DNA of 51,099 bases, taken from the NCBI RefSeq assembly GCF_004764705.1, contig NZ_SHLX01000052.1, positions 1-51,099 on the forward strand, given 5' to 3'. The notes beneath the pieces are model-generated. The model searched no databases. It worked only from the letters and a program-made list of their open reading frames with translations, and was not told where the DNA came from. Below are positions 1 to 9,042 of the stretch, one piece after another; within the stretch, counting starts at the first letter, position 1, and every line of letters starts with the position of its first letter. Position numbers and translations under genes: made by a program. Origin of the DNA: Paenibacillus cymbidii. GTDB taxonomy: Bacteria > Bacillota > Bacilli > Paenibacillales > NBRC-103111.

Positions 1-618
1 TGCCCGAACGCGCCACCGACGGCCCAGCGTCCTACCATTCCACCGCTGTATCTGACATTAAAATCGATGAAATCCTGCGAATGGCTGAGCATTCGTGAGA
101 AATACCCTTAAATACGAGGGACGGAACGTAGTGAGCTTATTTGCTGATTTTACCCGATTTTAATCGAATTTTCGTCAAATAACGACTGTGAGATCCGTTA
201 GATTTGCAAACGGGCCGATTTCTACCGAATAAGACCTGTACGAACCGTTAGCCGCTGAAACCATTCGTCCGAGCGCCATTGCAGCTGCATTTTGGGCGAA
301 TCTGACGTTGCTCACAAGAAATCGACTGCCTCGTTTTCAGCCTTGCAACGGAGCTTTGGCGGGCGGACTGTTCCACCACTTGAGCTGCGTTTAACATTCG
401 GTGAAGCACCTCAACAAGACAATTCAATGGACAGCATCCTGTTCACGCCGGCCATCTTGCGCATTCTCCCACATGATCACAAACTGCTGACGCCATACTA
501 CACCCTGGAGACGGTATCTCCTACCTTCGTCCACATCGCCCGCGGCGCATTCGGGAAACATTGGAATTTCAATCCACACATCCCGCATGGGATGCGACTT
601 TCGCAGAGACTGCGCCCC
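1..618. other. Gene-free left edge
   Basis: I see no convincing gene here. A plus-strand open frame starts near 292 and runs through 1554, but it lies opposite the LysR gene and reads as a low-complexity Arg/Gln-rich protein, so it is a shadow. The only structure noticed is a degenerate direct repeat at 164-251. A gene truncated by the left edge cannot be excluded. Confidence 0.5.
164..251. repeat. Degenerate two-copy intergenic repeat, 52-bp spacing
   Basis: Two related segments, about 164-201 and 216-251, align over roughly 37 bases with several mismatches. Both contain an AATAA-type core followed by a CTGT and then a CCGTTAG end. The purpose is unknown; it may be a fragment of a dispersed intergenic repeat. 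Confidence 0.35.
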
Positions 619-1485
619 TCAGCCCACCTTTCCGGCTTCCTCCAGCAGCCGGATAAACGCGGCGAGCGCGCCGCTTGCGTGCGATTCCTTGCGCACGATG
701 AACGTCGTCTCCATGCGGCTCAGCTCGAGCGGAAGCGCAAGAGTGCGCAGCAAGCCGTCCGCTTCCGGCTTGTCGGCGACAGAGCGCGGCAGCAGCGAAA
801 TGCCGAGACCGGCCGACACGCCGCCGATCACCGCCTCGAGCGTGCCGAATTCCATGATCAGCGGCTGCGAATAGCCGCCCGCATCCAGCCAACGTACGAG
901 CACGTCGCGATAGGAGCAGCCGGCGCTCAGCACGAGAATCGGCTTCGCCGCCGCCTCTTCGAGCGTAAGAACGGTCGGTGCGGAAACGACGACCAGCTCT
1001 TCGTCGAAAGCGGCATACGTCTGAAGCTCCGGATGCTCATGCCGGTGGCCGACGAAAGCGCCGTCCAGTTCGTAACGCAGCACCTTGTCCTGCAAGCTCT
1101 GTGTCGTGCCGGTCGTCAGCGACAGCAGCACCCGCGGATAGCGCCCGTAGTAGGCGGTCAACAACCGCGGCAGCCGCACCGCAGCGGCAGACTGCGTCGA
1201 GCCGATCTGCAGCTGCCCGACCGGTTCGCTCCCGGCGGACAACGCATGCGTCGCTTCGTCCAGCATGCCGATGATTTTGTCGGCGTAGGCGAGCAGCGTT
1301 TTGCCGCTGGCGGACAGCAGCATACCGCGATTATGCCGAACGAACAGCGTCGTACCCAACTCCGCCTCCAACTGGCGAACGCGTGCGGTCACGTTGGACT
1401 GCACGTAACCGAGCCGTTCGGCCGCCTTCGTAATCGACCCTTCCTTGGCCACCATCTGAAACATGCGCAGTTCCGCGCTCTCCAT
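619..1485 (-). CDS. LysR-family transcriptional regulator
   Basis: A 288-residue protein of normal LysR length. Residues about 1-62 form the winged helix-turn-helix, with the typical ITKAAERLGYVQSNVT recognition segment and the LFVRHNRG wing; a linker helix and a periplasmic-binding-like effector domain (about 90-285) follow. The ATG at 1485 starts exactly at the usual LysR N-terminus (MESAELRMF); the ribosome binding site is weak. It is divergent from the EamA transporter at 1621 with 135 bp between starts, the classic arrangement for a LysR protein controlling its neighbour. That control is an inference. The effector is unknown. Confidence 0.9.
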   Translation of the reverse strand: MESAELRMFQMVAKEGSITKAAERLGYVQSNVTARVRQLEAELGTTLFVRHNRGMLLSASGKTLLAYADKIIGMLDEATHALSAGSEPVGQLQIGSTQSAAAVRLPRLLTAYYGRYPRVLLSLTTGTTQSLQDKVLRYELDGAFVGHRHEHPELQTYAAFDEELVVVSAPTVLTLEEAAAKPILVLSAGCSYRDVLVRWLDAGGYSQPLIMEFGTLEAVIGGVSAGLGISLLPRSVADKPEADGLLRTLALPLELSRMETTFIVRKESHASGALAAFIRLLEEAGKVG

Positions 1486-1620
1486 GAACGATTCGCCCCA
1501 TTTCAGCCATCACTTTTTCAGATATCAATTATCAGTAACAATCATTATACATAACACCGCCCCTCCGCTACAATAGCCTTACTCGGCAATCACCATGAAG
1601 CCACTGCGGGAGGGGATACG
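1486..1620. promoter_or_regulatory. Divergent LysR/EamA promoter region
   Basis: The 135-bp gap between the two start codons contains an AT-rich stretch at about 1518-1555 in otherwise GC-rich DNA. It must hold both promoters and probably the LysR binding site. I did not find a clean T-N11-A box that I would insist on. Confidence 0.45.
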
Positions 1621-2625
1621 ATGAGCGGCATGCCGGCAAGGAAATATATCTCACTCGTTCTGCTTACGACTTTGATTATGGGAGTCGCGTTCCCCGTCGG
1701 CAAAATGGGACTCGCCTACTCGCCGCCATTCCTGCTGATGGGCTTGCGCTTCACGCTGGCAGGCGGTCTGCTGGCGCTTATCGTCGCCCGCAAGCCGCAG
1801 CCGCGCGGCCGGCAATGGGTTCAGGCGGCGCTGGTCGGCATGCTCCAGTCCGCCGGTGTTATGGGCTGCGCCTACTATAGCATGCACTGGATCACCTCCG
1901 GCGAATCGGCGATCATCACCTGTGCCAATCCGCTGCTGGTAATCGTGCTCGGCACGCTGTTCACAGGGGCAAAATACCGCGCCGGACAGTGGCTCGGCGT
2001 AGCGGTCGGCCTGGCCGGTATCGCTGTCAGCTTCGGATTGCGGCTTGGCATCCAGACCGGCACGTTCATCGGCTTGACGGGCGCCTTCTTCTTCGCTGTA
2101 TCCACACTGCTGCTCAAGCGGTGGGGCCCCGCTTTCGACATGAACGTGCTGGCCGCCTACCAGATGCTCGCCGGCGGGGCGGGACTGCTGGCGCTCAGCG
2201 CGATCGCCGAAACGCCGCATCTCGCGGTCACTCCCGCTTTTGTCGCCATTTTGCTGTGGTTGGTCGTCGTCTGCTCGATCGTCCAATTCATGCTCTGGTT
2301 CTTCCTGCTCCGCCATGGCGATCCGGCGAAAACGAGCTCGTTTCTGTTTCTTGTGCCCCTCTATGGCGTGTTGTCCAGTTGGGTGCTGCTCGGCGAACGG
2401 GTGAGTTGGAATGTCGCTTGTGGCGGCGCGTTGATCGGTTTGGGCATCTATCTGGTTAATCGGGTGGGGAGCGGGGGAGGCATAGCGGAGGGAGACAGCA
2501 ACTCGCAGCCGACCGCCACGAATAGGCCATGTTTTATGGCCTATTTCTTTAAAAAAAGCAGGCAACAACAAAATAGCCAGCGAAAACACTGGCTATTCGC
2601 TAGAAAACCTCCTTTTGGGAGCTGA
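1621..2625 (+). CDS. EamA/DMT-family transporter
   Basis: A polytopic inner-membrane protein with about ten hydrophobic helices arranged as two EamA repeats (about residues 10-140 and 150-282), as in drug/metabolite or amino-acid exporters. The ATG at 1621 follows a good GGGAGGGG site. The family normally ends at about 290-300 residues, just after the last helix (GLGIYLVNR, about 275-283). Here the frame runs on to 334 residues, and the extra polar tail is encoded by the hairpin repeats at 2521-2597. The tail is probably unstructured and the original stop was probably lost. The substrate cannot be read from sequence; control by the divergent LysR is likely. Confidence 0.88.
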   Translation: MSGMPARKYISLVLLTTLIMGVAFPVGKMGLAYSPPFLLMGLRFTLAGGLLALIVARKPQPRGRQWVQAALVGMLQSAGVMGCAYYSMHWITSGESAIITCANPLLVIVLGTLFTGAKYRAGQWLGVAVGLAGIAVSFGLRLGIQTGTFIGLTGAFFFAVSTLLLKRWGPAFDMNVLAAYQMLAGGAGLLALSAIAETPHLAVTPAFVAILLWLVVVCSIVQFMLWFFLLRHGDPAKTSSFLFLVPLYGVLSSWVLLGERVSWNVACGGALIGLGIYLVNRVGSGGGIAEGDSNSQPTATNRPCFMAYFFKKSRQQQNSQRKHWLFARKPPFGS

Positions 2626-2712
2626 ATCAGCAAAATAGGCCATGTTTTCGCTGGCTATTTCCGCCGGACCGCCTGAAATGGCACGAATAGGCCATTTTTT
2701 ATGGCCTATTTT
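2521..2712. repeat. Four-hairpin cassette, copy A
   Basis: Four hairpins in fixed order: 2521-2546 (stem TAGGCCAT/ATGGCCTA), 2570-2597 (ATAGCCAG/CTGGCTAT), 2632-2660 (hybrid, ATAGGCCA against TGGCTAT) and 2686-2712 (TAGGCCAT/ATGGCCTA). The same order recurs at 16296, 27460 and 41832. It lies between convergent genes (EamA and the M55 peptidase), and its first two hairpins are inside the extended EamA frame. A bidirectional terminator role is plausible. Confidence 0.85.
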
Positions 2713-2753
2713 CGTGACATGGCGCGGTTTGGAGCGGCGAACTGGCTAGCGCT

Positions 2754-3563
2754 TCACTTATAACTGTTCAGCAAGTCGATCAGGTTGCCTTGATGCTCGG
2801 ACCGCAGCACGCGAGCCGGCTGTTCGCCATTGCGGCGATAATGCACTTCCTTCCGGAACGGCGGCTGCACCGGCAGCAGCGCAAACTGCCCACGATCGTC
2901 GCGGAACCGGCGCAGCGCCCGCTCCGCCCCGGCTCGAATGAGCCGGCGCGCCTGCTCGGGATGCAGATGGATCGCACCATTGTTCCGCTCCTTGTACTGC
3001 TCCGTATCGCATTCGTCGCCGCTGCCCGGCATAATGCCCCACTTGACGGTTACCGCCTCGAACCCGTCAACCAGCGCGGTCGCTTCCTGCACGAAGGCCG
3101 CATCGCCCGAGCCGAAAATCGACCTCACTCCGAGAAAAGCGCCGCACATCGCCACCTGGCCGAACTCGCCGACGGATATATCGTTGATGCGGTAATCGAT
3201 CGTGTTGAACCACCCGGTATGCGCCATGTGCGCGTATTCGGTTCCCGCCTTGGCATGCTGGCCGATCCAGGCGATCGCATCGAACGAAGCGTCCAGCATA
3301 TACGGGTAGGGGGTCGGCAACGGGCCGCGCAAATATTTGACGCGTTCGTCGAGGAGCAGGTTGTTGATCCCCCCGTATCCGTGCGCGTCCACGACAAGGA
3401 TTTCCGTCGCTCCAGCGGCGTAAAAGCCTTCGACCGCCGCGTTGATTTCCAGCGTCAGCAGTTTTTTGCCCTCTTCATAATACCGTCCTTCCGGCGTTAC
3501 CCAAATGTCGTGATTCACAACGCCGCATACGCCTTCCATATCCGTCATCAGAAACAGTTTCAT
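2754..3563 (-). CDS. M55-family D-aminopeptidase (DppA-like)
   Basis: A 269-residue zinc peptidase of the M55 family, which removes N-terminal D-amino acids such as D-Ala from short peptides. The ligand pattern of Bacillus DppA can be seen: Asp8 and Glu10 in TDMEG, His61 in DAHGY, His103 in IGQHAKAG and Glu133 in GEFGQ, with His115 in AHTGW as the probable catalytic histidine. No signal peptide, so cytoplasmic. A GAGGG site precedes the ATG. It is the last gene of the module 1 run and lies 123 bp after the amidohydrolase gene. The module's imported ligand may therefore be a small peptide, amide or peptidoglycan-derived compound; this is inference. Confidence 0.92.
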   Translation of the reverse strand: MKLFLMTDMEGVCGVVNHDIWVTPEGRYYEEGKKLLTLEINAAVEGFYAAGATEILVVDAHGYGGINNLLLDERVKYLRGPLPTPYPYMLDASFDAIAWIGQHAKAGTEYAHMAHTGWFNTIDYRINDISVGEFGQVAMCGAFLGVRSIFGSGDAAFVQEATALVDGFEAVTVKWGIMPGSGDECDTEQYKERNNGAIHLHPEQARRLIRAGAERALRRFRDDRGQFALLPVQPPFRKEVHYRRNGEQPARVLRSEHQGNLIDLLNSYK

Positions 3564-3686
3564 CCGATCCCTCTTTTCCGCAGGCCACCCCGCGATCTAC
3601 CGCCCATTCACCCTGCCGTTCAGCGCCCGCCAATGTCTCGCTTGTCTTCGCCTCCGCTATCCCGCCAGTCCCCGCCGCCTCCCGCC

Positions 3687-5297
3687 CTACACGCGGCACC
3701 GCCGCAAAATCGCGGCAAAATTGCCGCCGAATATCGCCCGTTTCGCCTCGGGCGAAATGTTGGCGTAAGCGAGCCAGCCGAGCTGGGGGCGCGGGTCGCG
3801 CATCGACGAATCGGTGCCAAACAGCACTTTGCCGGCGCCTACTTCCTTCACCAGGTATTCGATCGCCCCCAGCGTCACCGACGTATACGTCAACTGGATC
3901 GAAACGTGGGGATGCTTCTTCGCCACCTGCGCATACTTGACGGCGATGTCAAACGACCTCCCGCCATGATCCATAAAAATGCTCACTTCCGGATACAACG
4001 TAGCCAGCGTATCGATTTGCTCCATAAACTGTTCGTCCGACTGCAGCGCAGGGTCGACCAGCGCGTACAGCCGCAAGCTGTTGCCCACCTTCCACCACGG
4101 CGCATAAACCGGATCCGTATACGGGATGTGTTCATTGTAATAGTACGGCTTCATCCCGCGAAAGCCTTTCTCCATATGCCATTTCCGCGCTTCCGCCTCG
4201 ACGTCCTCTCCGTAGTTGGGATCGATGCGCACGAACGCCTCGACTTCGTCCGGGTAGCGGTCCCTGGCGATTTCGGCGATGCGGTTGCCCGCCGCCGTAT
4301 CGCCGCCGTTGACGCCGACCCACGGGGCAACCGACATTTTGGTGATGCCGATGGAGCGGTACAAGGCGATCATGCCGTCGACGTTGCCGCCGATCATCGG
4401 CAGTCCGCTGCCGGTTTCGCCGCCGTCCTCGATGATGTGGGTGTGCGAATCGAGCACCGGAATCGGCAGCGGCAAGCCGCGCGAAGCGCTATACGTCACT
4501 TCGTCCTGATCCGGGTACCCCGCCGCCGGCGGTTCGACGCCAAGCAACCGAGCCAGGTTGCCGCCGGCAATGCGGCGCTTGGCGTCGTCCGGGATGCGGG
4601 CGTAATCGACGAACGCGCGGGCCGCGCCCGGACTTTTGAACGGCATGCCGCTGCCGAACAGCAGCCGGTCGGCGCCGAACCGGCGGTACGCGGTTTCGAT
4701 GAATTCATTCGCCTGCAGCGTCGACAGCTCGACGTGCAGGTTGGCGAAACGGTCCAGCAGCGGAAACAACCGCCGCTCCTTGCCCCAGTTCAGGCCGCAC
4801 ACGATTACGTTCAATTCGGGAAACTCCTGCAGCATGTCCGCCAGCCGCTGCCAGTCGCTGCCCTTGGCCAGTCCGTCCAGCTCGGCTGCGTCGACGAACA
4901 GCGGCATGCCGGCTTGCGCCAGCTCCGCGAACAAACCGCCGACCGTCCACCGGTCGGTGGCGAACTGATGCGTGTGCGGGTACAGTTTCGCCGCCCGGAT
5001 TCCGTGCCGCTGCATCCCGGCGATCAAGTCGCCGGGCGACGGAAAATCGCCGAGCTGGTCCGGCAGCACGGTCCAGCAGCCGAACAACCGCGGGCTTGCG
5101 GCAAGCTCCGGCAGCAGCGCCTGATTGCCGAACAAGGGTGCATGCGATTTGCCGAGTCCGTGATGCACCAATGCGCCGGCAATGCCGGTTCGCTCCATTT
5201 CGGCCAACACATCGTCCGTCCGCCACATCTGCAGCGGGTGCTTGTATCCCATCCGGCCCAACTGCACGTGGCAATCGAAAAATTGCAAGTGTTCCAT
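3687..5297 (-). CDS. Tandem double-domain amidohydrolase (Amidohydro_2 type)
   Basis: A 536-residue protein with two amidohydrolase-related TIM-barrel halves, about 1-255 and 275-536. Family members are usually single domains of 260-300 residues. The C-terminal half keeps the metal site: DSHTH near 281, MDHGG near 443 and FGTDSS near 493. In the N-terminal half the equivalent HxH is DCHVQ (residues 8-12) and the catalytic Asp of FGTD is replaced (FGSGMP near 213), so that half is probably inactive or has another role. It belongs to module 1 between the permeases and the M55 peptidase. The likely reaction is hydrolysis or decarboxylation of an imported small molecule; substrate unknown. An upstream ATG at 5304 is out of frame. 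Confidence 0.88.
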   Translation of the reverse strand: MEHLQFFDCHVQLGRMGYKHPLQMWRTDDVLAEMERTGIAGALVHHGLGKSHAPLFGNQALLPELAASPRLFGCWTVLPDQLGDFPSPGDLIAGMQRHGIRAAKLYPHTHQFATDRWTVGGLFAELAQAGMPLFVDAAELDGLAKGSDWQRLADMLQEFPELNVIVCGLNWGKERRLFPLLDRFANLHVELSTLQANEFIETAYRRFGADRLLFGSGMPFKSPGAARAFVDYARIPDDAKRRIAGGNLARLLGVEPPAAGYPDQDEVTYSASRGLPLPIPVLDSHTHIIEDGGETGSGLPMIGGNVDGMIALYRSIGITKMSVAPWVGVNGGDTAAGNRIAEIARDRYPDEVEAFVRIDPNYGEDVEAEARKWHMEKGFRGMKPYYYNEHIPYTDPVYAPWWKVGNSLRLYALVDPALQSDEQFMEQIDTLATLYPEVSIFMDHGGRSFDIAVKYAQVAKKHPHVSIQLTYTSVTLGAIEYLVKEVGAGKVLFGTDSSMRDPRPQLGWLAYANISPEAKRAIFGGNFAAILRRCRV

Positions 5298-5367
5298 TCG
5301 TCATCGCGCCTTTCGCTAGTCCGCCATTTCGTCGCTTGCTCCCACGGCTCCTTGTTCACTTGGCCAC

Positions 5368-6246
5368 CTACTCCTTGATCGCTCCGATCATCACGCCTTT
5401 GACAAAATACTTCTGCAGAAACGGGTACAGCAGCATGATCGGCCCCGTCGCGACGATAATCGTGGCGTACTTGATCGTCGTGCTGACCGCCACCTTGTTG
5501 TTGGTCGTCATGCCGACCATCATGTTGTCCACGCTGTTCGTAATCAGGATTTCGCGCAAAATGATTTGCAGCGGATACAACTCGCGACTGCGAATAAAAA
5601 TGATCGCCCCGAACCACGAATTCCAGTGCGCCACGCCGTAGAACAGCACCATCACCATCACCACGGGCAGCGAAAGCGGCAGCACGATCCGGAACAGGAT
5701 CGTAAAATCGTTCGCCCCGTCGATTTTGGCCGATTCCACCAGACTGGGCGGTATTTCCTGAAACGCCGTTCGCATAATAATCAGGTTGAACGTGCCGATC
5801 GCTCCGGGAATGATCAAGGCCCAAAGACTGTCGAGCATGCCCAGGCCGGTAACGAGCAAGTAATACGGCACCAGCCCCCCGCCAAAAAACATCGTAAACA
5901 CGATCAGAAACATCAGCGGTTTGCCGAGCATCACCCGGTTGTTCGAAAGCCCGTAAGCCGCCAGCGAGGTCATCAGCAAATTCAGGCTCGTGCCGACAAC
6001 GACAATAAACAACGTGTTCATGTAGCCGCTGCGAATCGACGGGTTGTCGAACACCGCCTTGTACGCCGCCAGGTTGAACCCGGACGGGAACCAGATCAGC
6101 CCCCGCTGCTGCGCGACCCAGGCGGCGTCGCCGAGCGATGCCACCAGCACGTACCAGAACGGATACAGGGTGGCGAACATGAGCAGCAGCATGAACAAAA
6201 CATTGGCAGCGTCAAAGAGCCGTTCTCCGAACGAACGCGTATTCAT
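5368..6246 (-). CDS. ABC transporter permease, YtcP/LplC (MalG-like) type
   Basis: A 292-residue inner-membrane permease with six predicted helices. The cytoplasmic EAA loop is visible near residues 168-190 (ESAKIDGAN followed by RIVLPLS), and the protein ends in the GAIKE motif typical of the second CUT1 permease. It follows the LplB-type permease with a 13-bp gap. It should pair with that permease and with a shared MsmX-type ATPase encoded elsewhere, because no ATPase gene is present in this module. Confidence 0.95.
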   Translation of the reverse strand: MNTRSFGERLFDAANVLFMLLLMFATLYPFWYVLVASLGDAAWVAQQRGLIWFPSGFNLAAYKAVFDNPSIRSGYMNTLFIVVVGTSLNLLMTSLAAYGLSNNRVMLGKPLMFLIVFTMFFGGGLVPYYLLVTGLGMLDSLWALIIPGAIGTFNLIIMRTAFQEIPPSLVESAKIDGANDFTILFRIVLPLSLPVVMVMVLFYGVAHWNSWFGAIIFIRSRELYPLQIILREILITNSVDNMMVGMTTNNKVAVSTTIKYATIIVATGPIMLLYPFLQKYFVKGVMIGAIKE

Positions 6247-6259
6247 CTTTGGCCACCCC

Positions 6260-7228
6260 CTACCACAGCTTCGTTTCGGTCATTCGTTTGCTGAACGCAT
6301 TGGCCGACACGAGCAAGGCAAAATTGAGCACGGAATTGAACAGCCCGATGGCGGCGCTGTAGCTGAAATTGGCTTGCAGCAGCCCTTTGCGGTACACGTA
6401 GGTGCCGATCACGTCCGCCGTTTCGTACGTCGCCGTGTTGTAGAGCAGCAAAATTTTGTCGCTGTTGACGGACATGATGCTGCCGATTTGCAGAATGAAC
6501 AAAATGATGATCGTCGGCGCCATGCCGGGCAGCGTGATGTGCTGCATCATGCGCCAGCGGCCCGCGCCGTCGACTTTGGCCGCTTCGTACAGCGACGGAT
6601 TGATGACGGCGATGGCGGCCAAATAAATGATCGAGCCCCAGCCGACATTTTGCCATAGCCCCGAACCGATGAAGATCGTGCGAAACCAGCCGGGCTCGAG
6701 CAAATACGCCGTTTGCGCCGTGCCGCCGAACGAGGCAAGCAACTGATTGACCAACCCGTCCCGGGCGAGAAAATCGACGATCATCCCGACCACCACGACC
6801 AGCGAGATAAAATAGGGCAAATATGTCACGGTCTGCACGATCCGCTTGAACAGCAGACTGCGAATTTCGTTCAGCAGCAGCGCCAGCACGATCGGCGCCG
6901 AAAAGCCGATCAGCAAATCGTAGAAGCTGAGCAGCAGCGTGTTGCGGATGAGCCGCCAGAAATAGAAGCTGCGGAAAAACTCGCCGAAATATTGCAGCCC
7001 GACCCATGGACTGTGCAGCATGCCGCGCATGGGGGTATAAGCTTTGAAGGCGATCTGCAGCCCGTACATCGGGCCGTAATGAAACAGCGCATAATAAGCC
7101 GCGACGGGAAGCAGCATCAAATACACGTAACGATTGACGCTGAAGTCCCGCAGCAGCCTGGCGCCGTATGTGTTGCTCCTTGCCGCTTTGGCACTTTGAC
7201 GAGCGCTTGGCGTCGCTTGGACTGGCAT
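6260..7228 (-). CDS. ABC transporter permease, LplB type
   Basis: A 322-residue membrane permease. It has a polar N-terminal segment of about 35 residues, six helices, and the EAA loop near 211-232 (YEAAKVDGAG then ITLPG). The C-terminal TETKLW tail is typical of the LplB subfamily. The ATG follows GAGGAG with a 6-nt spacer. It lies 43 bp after the binding-protein gene and just before the YtcP-type permease. It forms the first half of the module 1 import channel; substrate unknown. Confidence 0.95.
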   Translation of the reverse strand: MPVQATPSARQSAKAARSNTYGARLLRDFSVNRYVYLMLLPVAAYYALFHYGPMYGLQIAFKAYTPMRGMLHSPWVGLQYFGEFFRSFYFWRLIRNTLLLSFYDLLIGFSAPIVLALLLNEIRSLLFKRIVQTVTYLPYFISLVVVVGMIVDFLARDGLVNQLLASFGGTAQTAYLLEPGWFRTIFIGSGLWQNVGWGSIIYLAAIAVINPSLYEAAKVDGAGRWRMMQHITLPGMAPTIIILFILQIGSIMSVNSDKILLLYNTATYETADVIGTYVYRKGLLQANFSYSAAIGLFNSVLNFALLVSANAFSKRMTETKLW

Positions 7229-7271
7229 CCGAACTCCTCGCTTTCCTCTGTCGACACGAAACAGGCTGCCT

Positions 7272-8891
7272 TTACCGCTTCAAGTAACGGTCGTACCCGG
7301 TTTGCTGGAGTTTGATCGCTTCTTCGATGCCGAGCTTCTTCAGTGTTTTGAGATAATCGTCGAATTTATCCAGCGGCTCCGCTCCCATAATGAACTTGTT
7401 CGTCATTTCTTTGCGGTACGTCTCCAGGTCGGCGAAAATGACGCTGAAGCGCGACTGTTCGTCGGCGGTCATGTCGACGGTCGGCATCAGCTTGCCGAAG
7501 TCCGCTTTGGTCCAGTTCAGCTGCGCTTCCTTCTGCTCCGTCAGCGTGTTGTATTGCTCGTAGCCATCGGCGTCGAACTCGAACGGGCCGCTGCTGCCCA
7601 TGATCGTGTACTGGTTCAGCGCATCGGAAACCGACAGGCCCTTCGGGTTTTTCATAATCAGATCGGTAAACTTCGGCTTGCCGTTCACCATCGTATAGCT
7701 TTCGCCTTCGATGCCGAAATTGTACAGCAGATGGCCTTCCTTGCCGTAAGCGTAATCGAGCCACTTGGCGATTTGCTCCGGATGCTTGGCCGACGTGGAG
7801 ATGGCGGCGCCGATGCCGTAGAAGATCGGATCGTGGTTGGCGATCGACTTGCCGCCTTTGGCGAGCGCCGGGAACGGGGCGCCGACCAGTTGGAACACCG
7901 GATCCTTCGTTTTCATCAAATTCATGTATTTGCCGAGCGTGCCGCCGAGCCAGCCTACCGTTGCGCCAAGCTGGTTGCCGGTAATTTTGGCATCCTTCAG
8001 CTTGTCGTCCACGGTCATGTAATCCTTGTCGATCAGCCCCGCCTTATACCACTTGTTCATCAGCGTCAGGAAATCCTTGTACTGCGGCTCGTACGGGCCG
8101 TATTTGACTTTGCCGCCGTCCTGGAAGAACGAATACGAAATGCCGTACGCGCCGAGAAACGCAATGCTGTATTCCATGTTGGAAACGTCGTACAGCAGCG
8201 GGATTTCGTCCTTCTTGCCGTTGCCGTTCGGATCGTTGTCGCGGAAGGCGGTCAGCACCTTTTCCCATTCGTCCAGGGTAGTCGGCACTTCCAGATTGAG
8301 CTTCTTCAGCCAGTCGCCACGCAGCATCGGCCCGCAAAATACCGTCAGCCGCGGATCGTCGCCAATGAGCGGGAACACGTACATGTTGCCTTCCGCGCTC
8401 ATGACCTCCCGTTTGATATACGGCCGGTCCTTGAACAATTGCGACAGATTGGGCGCGTACTTGTCGATCAGGTCGTTCAGGCGCAGGATTTTGCCTTCGG
8501 CGATCGCTTTGTCCGGATAATTGGACTGCCAGTTGTAGTCGATGACGTCCGGCAATTTGCCCGATACGAGCATCAGGTTGAACTGGTCGGTCTCCTGGCC
8601 GTTCGGCGGATGCTGGAACTCCACCTTCGTGCCGGTGATTTTCTCCATTGCTTTGTACATCGCCATTTCGCCGTTGTTTTTCAGCCCCGGCATGCCCCGC
8701 ACCCAATACGTCATGCTGGCCGGATACGCGGTGCCGTTCGCGTCCGGCTTGACGCTCGCTTGCGCCGAGCCGCTTGCTTGCGGCGACGTTTCGCTGCCGG
8801 TCTGGCCGCCTTTGCTGCATGCCGCCAATTGTCCGGTCAGCGCCACCGTTACCGCCAGCGCCGCAACCGCCTTGCTTCGCTTCGTTCCCAT
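7272..8891 (-). CDS. Extracellular solute-binding lipoprotein (CUT1, LipO-like)
   Basis: A 539-residue binding lipoprotein. The signal peptide ends in a lipobox (LAAC, Cys about 25), followed by a Ser/Ala/Gln-rich tether and then the two-lobed family 1 binding fold. The length is typical of the large LipO-like group found beside LplB/YtcP permeases. The ATG has a GGGAGG site. Upstream, between this gene and its regulator, are three CGGATAA repeats that may be operators. It captures the module 1 substrate outside the membrane. The substrate cannot be deduced; the neighbouring amidohydrolase and D-aminopeptidase argue against assuming a simple sugar. Confidence 0.95.
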   Translation of the reverse strand: MGTKRSKAVAALAVTVALTGQLAACSKGGQTGSETSPQASGSAQASVKPDANGTAYPASMTYWVRGMPGLKNNGEMAMYKAMEKITGTKVEFQHPPNGQETDQFNLMLVSGKLPDVIDYNWQSNYPDKAIAEGKILRLNDLIDKYAPNLSQLFKDRPYIKREVMSAEGNMYVFPLIGDDPRLTVFCGPMLRGDWLKKLNLEVPTTLDEWEKVLTAFRDNDPNGNGKKDEIPLLYDVSNMEYSIAFLGAYGISYSFFQDGGKVKYGPYEPQYKDFLTLMNKWYKAGLIDKDYMTVDDKLKDAKITGNQLGATVGWLGGTLGKYMNLMKTKDPVFQLVGAPFPALAKGGKSIANHDPIFYGIGAAISTSAKHPEQIAKWLDYAYGKEGHLLYNFGIEGESYTMVNGKPKFTDLIMKNPKGLSVSDALNQYTIMGSSGPFEFDADGYEQYNTLTEQKEAQLNWTKADFGKLMPTVDMTADEQSRFSVIFADLETYRKEMTNKFIMGAEPLDKFDDYLKTLKKLGIEEAIKLQQTGYDRYLKR

Positions 8892-8991
8892 CCTGTAAGC
8901 CTCCCTTTTCCCTTATGGTCGATCGGCTTTAAGCCATCTCCAACGATACAGGGGGAGGCCCAATCCGAACATAGCCGGGATTTACAATCGG

Positions 8992-9040
8992 TTATCCGGC
9001 CGCAAGATGGCCGTTATCCGATTTCAAACTGCCTTATCCG
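8992..9040 (-). promoter_or_regulatory. Three CGGATAA direct repeats upstream of the module 1 binding-protein gene
   Basis: On the minus strand CGGATAA (plus-strand TTATCCG) occurs at 8992-8998, 9014-9020 and 9034-9040, spaced 22 and 20 bp, about two helical turns. AraC-type proteins commonly bind direct repeats with this spacing. The array lies 100-150 bp upstream of the start at 8891 and directly after the stop of the regulator gene, so it is a candidate operator for that regulator. Confidence 0.6.
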
Positions 9041-9042
9041 GT

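Noticed and set aside
292..1554. 420-codon plus-strand open frame over the LysR gene
   Set aside because: It lies opposite a clear LysR gene, is Arg/Gln/His-rich, has no domain resemblance and no good ribosome binding site; a high-GC shadow.
2790..5378. 862-codon plus-strand open frame
   Set aside because: It runs antisense through the M55 peptidase and amidohydrolase genes and their gap; its composition is typical of an antisense shadow.
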